A stretch of 64,000 nucleotides of DNA from NCBI GenBank assembly GCA_028767165.1, contig JARACJ010000003.1, positions 1 to 64,000 of the forward strand, given 5' to 3'. Position numbers and translations under genes: made by a program. Positions 60,255 through 64,000 of the stretch are shown piece after piece. The stretch's first letter is position 1. Each line of letters starts with the position of its first letter. The notes under the pieces were generated by a model. The model was not told where the DNA came from. It did no database searches and saw only the letters and a list, made by a program, of their open reading frames with translations. Origin of the DNA: Proteobacteria bacterium DTSAM18. GTDB lineage: Bacteria > Myxococcota_A > UBA796 > GCA-2862545.

Positions 60255-63200
60255 GTGATCGTGCGACCTTGTCCTCGGCGCCCCGGTTGTGGGCGAAGGG
60301 GACGCCCTGGGCCGGCCTCCATGGGGATGCGCTGGCCTTCGTCCTGTCCAGGATCGAGGACGAACGGCCTGTCTGTGTGGTCGTCGACGGTGAGGACGAG
60401 GCCGCACGCATGGTCCGGGCGCTGCAGTTCTTCCACCCCACGCCCCGACGCGTCGAGCACCTCCCCGCCGACGACGTACGGGCCTACTCCGGCTTCTCAC
60501 CCTCGGCGGAGGTCGTGCAGCAGCGCATGCGCGTGGGCTACCGCATCCAGCGGGGCGATGCCCTCGTGGTGGTCGTGAGCGCACCCGCCCTCGCGCGCAG
60601 GGTCATCGCGCTTACGGCGCTCACCGAGCAGAGCCTGCACTTCGTGCCCGGTGAGGAGCTGGAGAGGGAAGACGCCGTCGCCCACCTCACGAACCACGGC
60701 TACCTCGCCGTGCCGCAGGTCACGGGGCCCGGCACCTTCGCCCTGCGTGGCGATGTGCTCGACGTGTGGTCCGCCGGGCTGAACCGACCGGTCCGCATCG
60801 AGTTCTTCGACGACGAGATCGAGCGCGTGCAGCAGTTCCACCCCCGCAAGCCTCGGGCGATCCGCTCGCTGAAGGCTGCCGTGGCCCTGCCTGCCCGGGA
60901 AGAGCCCATGGGGGAGGGCGTCGTCGCCGAGATGCAGCGGGTGCTCGGCCAGCACGTGGGCACCCAGCGCCGTGGCCATCGGATGCGTCGCCGCATCATC
61001 GAGGACGTGCGCGCCGGCGTGCGGTTCAGCGGCCTCGAGGACTACCTCACGTCCATGGTCGACACCGTCGATCCCATCGACTGGCTGCAGGACTTCGACA
61101 TCGTGGTCGTGCAGCCCCAGAGCGTGCGTGCGGGCGTCCGCCATGCGCTCGACACAGCCAGGCGTCGCTGGGAGGACCTCGACGAGGAGGAGCGGCCGCT
61201 GGTGCCGCCGGAAGAGCGCCACGCCAACGACACCCACCTGTGGGCGCGCCTGAAGACCGCGCAGCGCGTGCACGAGTACCGCGGACAGGAGGGCGCGGCC
61301 GACCTCGGCACCCGCCCCGTCGGGGGCTACGCGGTCCGGGGCACCGATCTCGCGCCCGTGGCACGCAAGCTCGGGGACCTGGCCGACAAGGACGCTCGCG
61401 TGGCCCTGGTGGCCGACACCGCGCGGCGTGCCACCATGCTGGTCGAGCTGTTCGAGGAGCACGGCGTCATCCTGCAGGGGCGCACCCACTGGTCCGACCT
61501 GCAGCGCGGCGAGCTCTCGCTGCTCCAGGGGGATCTTCCCCGGGGCTTCGTGGCGCCCGACGAGGGCTGGGCGTTCATCCCGGCCTCGGCGTTGTTCGGG
61601 GGCGCCGGTCGCCGCAGCCGCAGCCGCGCCCACGAGTTCTTCGACCAGGCGGTCGGGTCCGTCGCCGACCTCAAGGAGGGCGACGCCGTCGTCCACAAGC
61701 AGCACGGCATCGGCCTGTACCGGGGCCTCGAGCGGATGCAGGTGCAGGGGGCGGCCCAGGACTTCGTGGCCCTCGAGTACGCGGGCGGCGATCTGCTCTA
61801 CCTGCCGGTGGCCAACCTCGCCCTGCTGTCCAAGTACACGGCAGCCACCGCGGGCAAGCCCCCCAAGCTCGACAAGCTCGGCGGTCAGACCTGGGAGCGC
61901 CGCAAGGGCAAGGTCCGCGACGCCCTGCTCGGCAAGGCCCAGGAGCTCCTCAAGCTGCAGGCCCGCCGCGAGCTGTCCATGAGGCCGCCCGTGGAGGAGC
62001 ACGGCGACGACTACCGCACCTTCGTCGCCCGGTTCCCCCACCAGGAGACGGAGGACCAGGCCAAGGCCATCGCCGACATCATGGAGGACCTGTCCGCCGA
62101 GCGGCCCATGGATCGCCTCATCTGCGGTGACGTCGGCTTCGGCAAGACCGAGGTGGCGATGCGCGCCGTCATGCGGGTGGTCGAGGCCGGGCACCAGGCG
62201 GCCGTGCTGTGTCCCACCACCGTGCTCGCCTTCCAGCACTTCCGCACCTTCCAGGAGCGCTTCGCCGAGGTGGGCGTGGAGGTGGGCATGCTCTCCCGCT
62301 TCGTGCCCAGGCCCGAGCAGAAGCAGGTGCTCGCCCGACTCGCCAGCGGCGACCTGAAGGTGGTCGTGGGCACCCACCAGCTCCTCGGCGCCTCGGTGCG
62401 GTTCGAAGACCTGCGCCTCGTGGTGGTCGACGAGGAGCACCGCTTCGGCGTGCGTCAGAAGAACCACCTGAAGAAGATGCGGGCCAACCTCGACATCCTG
62501 TCCATGTCGGCCACGCCCATCCCCCGCACGCTCCAGATGGCCATCGGCGGCCTGCGGGAGATGAGCCTCATCGCCACGCCTCCCCAGGATCGCCTGAGCG
62601 TGCGCACGGCGGTGTCCCGCTTCGCGGAGTCCCGGGTCCGGGATGCCCTGCTCGCGGAGAAGGCGAGGGGAGGGCAGTCCTTCGTCATCCACAACCGCAT
62701 CGAGACCATCGATGCCCTCGCCGACAAGCTGCGTGAGTGGGTGCCCGAGCTGAGCTTCCGTGTCGCCCACGGCAAGATGAAGGCAGAGCACATCGAGAAG
62801 CTGCTGCTCGACTTCATGGAGGGGCACTTCGACGTGCTCATCTCCACGGCCATCATCGAGTCCGGCGTCGACATCCCCAACGTCAACACGATGCTGGTGC
62901 ACCGGGCCGACATGTTCGGCCTGTCGCAGCTCTACCAGCTCCGGGGCCGCGTGGGCCGTTCGTCCGTGCGCGGCGTCTGCGTGCTGATGACCCCGGACGA
63001 GATCACCTCCGATGCCCGCAAGCGGCTGCAGGTGCTCGCGGACCACACCGATCTCGGGGCCGGCTTCTCGGTCGCGGCGGCGGATCTGGAGATCCGGGGA
63101 GGCGGCAACCTGCTCGGGGAGTCCCAGTCCGGCAACATCGACGAGGTGGGCTACGAGGTGTGGCTGGAGCTGCTGGAAGAGGCCGTGGAGTCCTCCCGCG

Positions 63201-63682
63201 GCCACGTGGTGGAGGCCGTGTGGGATCCCGAGCTCGAGGTCCCCGTGCCCACCATCATCCCCGAGAGCTTCATCCCGGACATGAACGACCGCATCCGCTG
63301 GTACCAGCGGGTCTCCCGCTGTCAGTCCGAGGAGCAGGTCGACGCCCTGCTCGACGAGATGGAGAGCCTGCTCGGCGGCCTGCCCCAGGAGGTCCGGGAT
63401 CTCGGCCTGGCGCAGCAGATCCACGTGGCCTGCATCCGCAACGGTGTGCAGCGCATCCGCTGGGCGCGCAAGCGGGTGAGGATGGACTTCCACCCCGCGC
63501 ACCTGCCGTCCCAGGCACAGCTGGAGGCACTGCTCGAGCGCTACCCCAAGCGCATGCAGGCGGAGGCCCAGCCCGCCGGCGGCCTCACGCTGTGGGTGCG
63601 CTTCGCGCCGGCGGAAGGTGAGAAGCCCCTGCGCTTCATCCGCTGGGCGGTGGCGAGGGTGGAGCAGTACGTGAAGGCGTGA
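60251..63682 (+). CDS. mfd: Transcription-repair coupling factor Mfd
   Basis: A 1143-residue translocase that removes stalled RNA polymerase and recruits UvrA. The N-terminal UvrB-like part is followed by the RNA-polymerase-binding domain (GDAVVHKQHGIGLYRGLE). The RecG-like helicase has GDVGFGKTE (about 626-634), DEEHRFGVRQK (about 727) and SATPIPRTLQMA, then LHxRxGRVGRS-type motifs (YQLRGRVGRS) and the C-terminal TRCF domain. Length is typical. The only start in frame with the overlap is TTG 60251, a rare initiator; no ATG or GTG lies nearby in this frame. Confidence 0.96.
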   Translation: MSDRATLSSAPRLWAKGTPWAGLHGDALAFVLSRIEDERPVCVVVDGEDEAARMVRALQFFHPTPRRVEHLPADDVRAYSGFSPSAEVVQQRMRVGYRIQRGDALVVVVSAPALARRVIALTALTEQSLHFVPGEELEREDAVAHLTNHGYLAVPQVTGPGTFALRGDVLDVWSAGLNRPVRIEFFDDEIERVQQFHPRKPRAIRSLKAAVALPAREEPMGEGVVAEMQRVLGQHVGTQRRGHRMRRRIIEDVRAGVRFSGLEDYLTSMVDTVDPIDWLQDFDIVVVQPQSVRAGVRHALDTARRRWEDLDEEERPLVPPEERHANDTHLWARLKTAQRVHEYRGQEGAADLGTRPVGGYAVRGTDLAPVARKLGDLADKDARVALVADTARRATMLVELFEEHGVILQGRTHWSDLQRGELSLLQGDLPRGFVAPDEGWAFIPASALFGGAGRRSRSRAHEFFDQAVGSVADLKEGDAVVHKQHGIGLYRGLERMQVQGAAQDFVALEYAGGDLLYLPVANLALLSKYTAATAGKPPKLDKLGGQTWERRKGKVRDALLGKAQELLKLQARRELSMRPPVEEHGDDYRTFVARFPHQETEDQAKAIADIMEDLSAERPMDRLICGDVGFGKTEVAMRAVMRVVEAGHQAAVLCPTTVLAFQHFRTFQERFAEVGVEVGMLSRFVPRPEQKQVLARLASGDLKVVVGTHQLLGASVRFEDLRLVVVDEEHRFGVRQKNHLKKMRANLDILSMSATPIPRTLQMAIGGLREMSLIATPPQDRLSVRTAVSRFAESRVRDALLAEKARGGQSFVIHNRIETIDALADKLREWVPELSFRVAHGKMKAEHIEKLLLDFMEGHFDVLISTAIIESGVDIPNVNTMLVHRADMFGLSQLYQLRGRVGRSSVRGVCVLMTPDEITSDARKRLQVLADHTDLGAGFSVAAADLEIRGGGNLLGESQSGNIDEVGYEVWLELLEEAVESSRGHVVEAVWDPELEVPVPTIIPESFIPDMNDRIRWYQRVSRCQSEEQVDALLDEMESLLGGLPQEVRDLGLAQQIHVACIRNGVQRIRWARKRVRMDFHPAHLPSQAQLEALLERYPKRMQAEAQPAGGLTLWVRFAPAEGEKPLRFIRWAVARVEQYVKA

Positions 63683-63694
63683 GGCCCACGGGGC

Positions 63695-64000
63695 TCACGC
63701 CTTCTGAACCGCCTTGGCCCAGCGCTTGCGCAGCCGGTTGATCTCCACCGGGTTGCCCGAAGGGTCGAAGGTGCGATCCTCGCGCCAGGCCGCCCGGATC
63801 TGGTCGGTGCTCGACCACACGCCCGTGGCGAGCCCCGCGAGCAGGCCGGAGCCGAGCCCGGTGGTCTCGATGACCGTGGGGCGCACGCAGGGAAGGCCCA
63901 GCAGATCCGCCTGCATCTGCATCAGCAGGTTGTTCGCCGCCGCGCCACCGTCGAGACGGAGTCCGGCCACGGGGCCACCGAGATCCTGGGCCATGGCCGT
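63695..64000 (-). CDS. glpK: Glycerol kinase, C-terminal part (5' end beyond window)
   Basis: The visible ~100 residues match the end of glycerol kinase: LRLDGGAAANNLLMQMQADLLG, the ETTGLGSGLLAGLATGVW segment, and a C-terminal WREDRTFDP...LRKRWAKAV. Glycerol kinase makes sn-glycerol-3-phosphate from glycerol and ATP. It converges on mfd, 12 bp between the stop codons. Domain I lies outside the window, so activity cannot be judged. Confidence 0.9.
   Translation of the reverse strand, partial: TAMAQDLGGPVAGLRLDGGAAANNLLMQMQADLLGLPCVRPTVIETTGLGSGLLAGLATGVWSSTDQIRAAWREDRTFDPSGNPVEINRLRKRWAKAVQKA

Overview
The window is a very GC-rich bacterial chromosome segment with about 58 genes (two cut by the window ends). 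No rRNA, tRNA, CRISPR array, insertion sequence or prophage was seen. Several traits point to Myxococcota or a closely related former deltaproteobacterial lineage. These are MopE-type Asp/Cys-rich repeat lipoproteins, secreted metalloproteases ending in a MYXO-CTERM-like Cys + hydrophobic + Arg-rich tail, a Ser/Thr kinase divergent from an FHA-domain sigma-54 activator, FGE-type (sulfatase-modifying factor) domains on surface proteins, and a System I cytochrome c maturation operon. This assignment is inference; no marker-gene tree was made.

Layout: 1-6.9 kb holds recA and cinA (minus), then a tightly overlapping plus-strand operon of ruvX, a coiled-coil membrane protein and a two-component ABC transporter, then a secreted transglutaminase-like protein. 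6.9-10.3 kb is the divergent kinase/FHA-sigma-54 activator pair. 10.3-18.9 kb is a complete ccmABCDEFGHI operon with a Sua5-type tRNA-modification gene at its end. 19-21.7 kb holds adk, a PEBP-family gene, mutM and an orphan rpsR. 21.7-22.9 kb is a gene-free island made of an inverted pair of repeat elements around 85-bp tandem repeats. 22.9-30.0 kb (minus) holds small unknowns, an M64-type peptidase, hrpB, and an oxidative-folding pair: a TlpA-like thioredoxin and a VKOR-DsbA-FGE triple fusion. 30.2-35.7 kb (plus) holds an OPT transporter, an Ig/FGE lipoprotein, unknowns and a PhnA-like zinc protein. 35.7-44.4 kb (minus) holds a coiled-coil protein, a large HELCH protein, twin 704-residue MopE-like lipoproteins and a radical-SAM-like protein that seems to lack its cluster cysteines.

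45.2-56.8 kb is the most interesting part: eleven minus-strand genes, nearly all joined by 4-bp ATGA overlaps. In transcription order they are a HAD-like protein, a fatty acyl reductase, a second acyl/thioester-reductase-like SDR, a polysaccharide-pyruvyl-transferase family protein, two acyl-adenylating ligases flanking an enoyl-CoA hydratase and an acyl carrier protein, a lipid kinase, a PlsC acyltransferase and a TetR regulator. A perfect 20-bp palindrome lies just upstream of the first gene and is the obvious candidate operator for that TetR. The set reads as a dedicated pathway: activate a fatty acid, move it to a carrier, reduce it to aldehyde or alcohol, build it into a glycerolipid-like molecule, phosphorylate and decorate it. 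There is no ketosynthase, so the acyl chain must come from elsewhere. I do not recognise this arrangement as a characterised system.

57.0-64.0 kb holds a MYG1-family protein, a secreted protein/matrixin pair, a membrane protein overlapping mfd, and the 3' end of glpK. Start codons were chosen mainly from ribosome-binding sites and overlap with the preceding gene. Functions are judged from motifs only; no database search was run.
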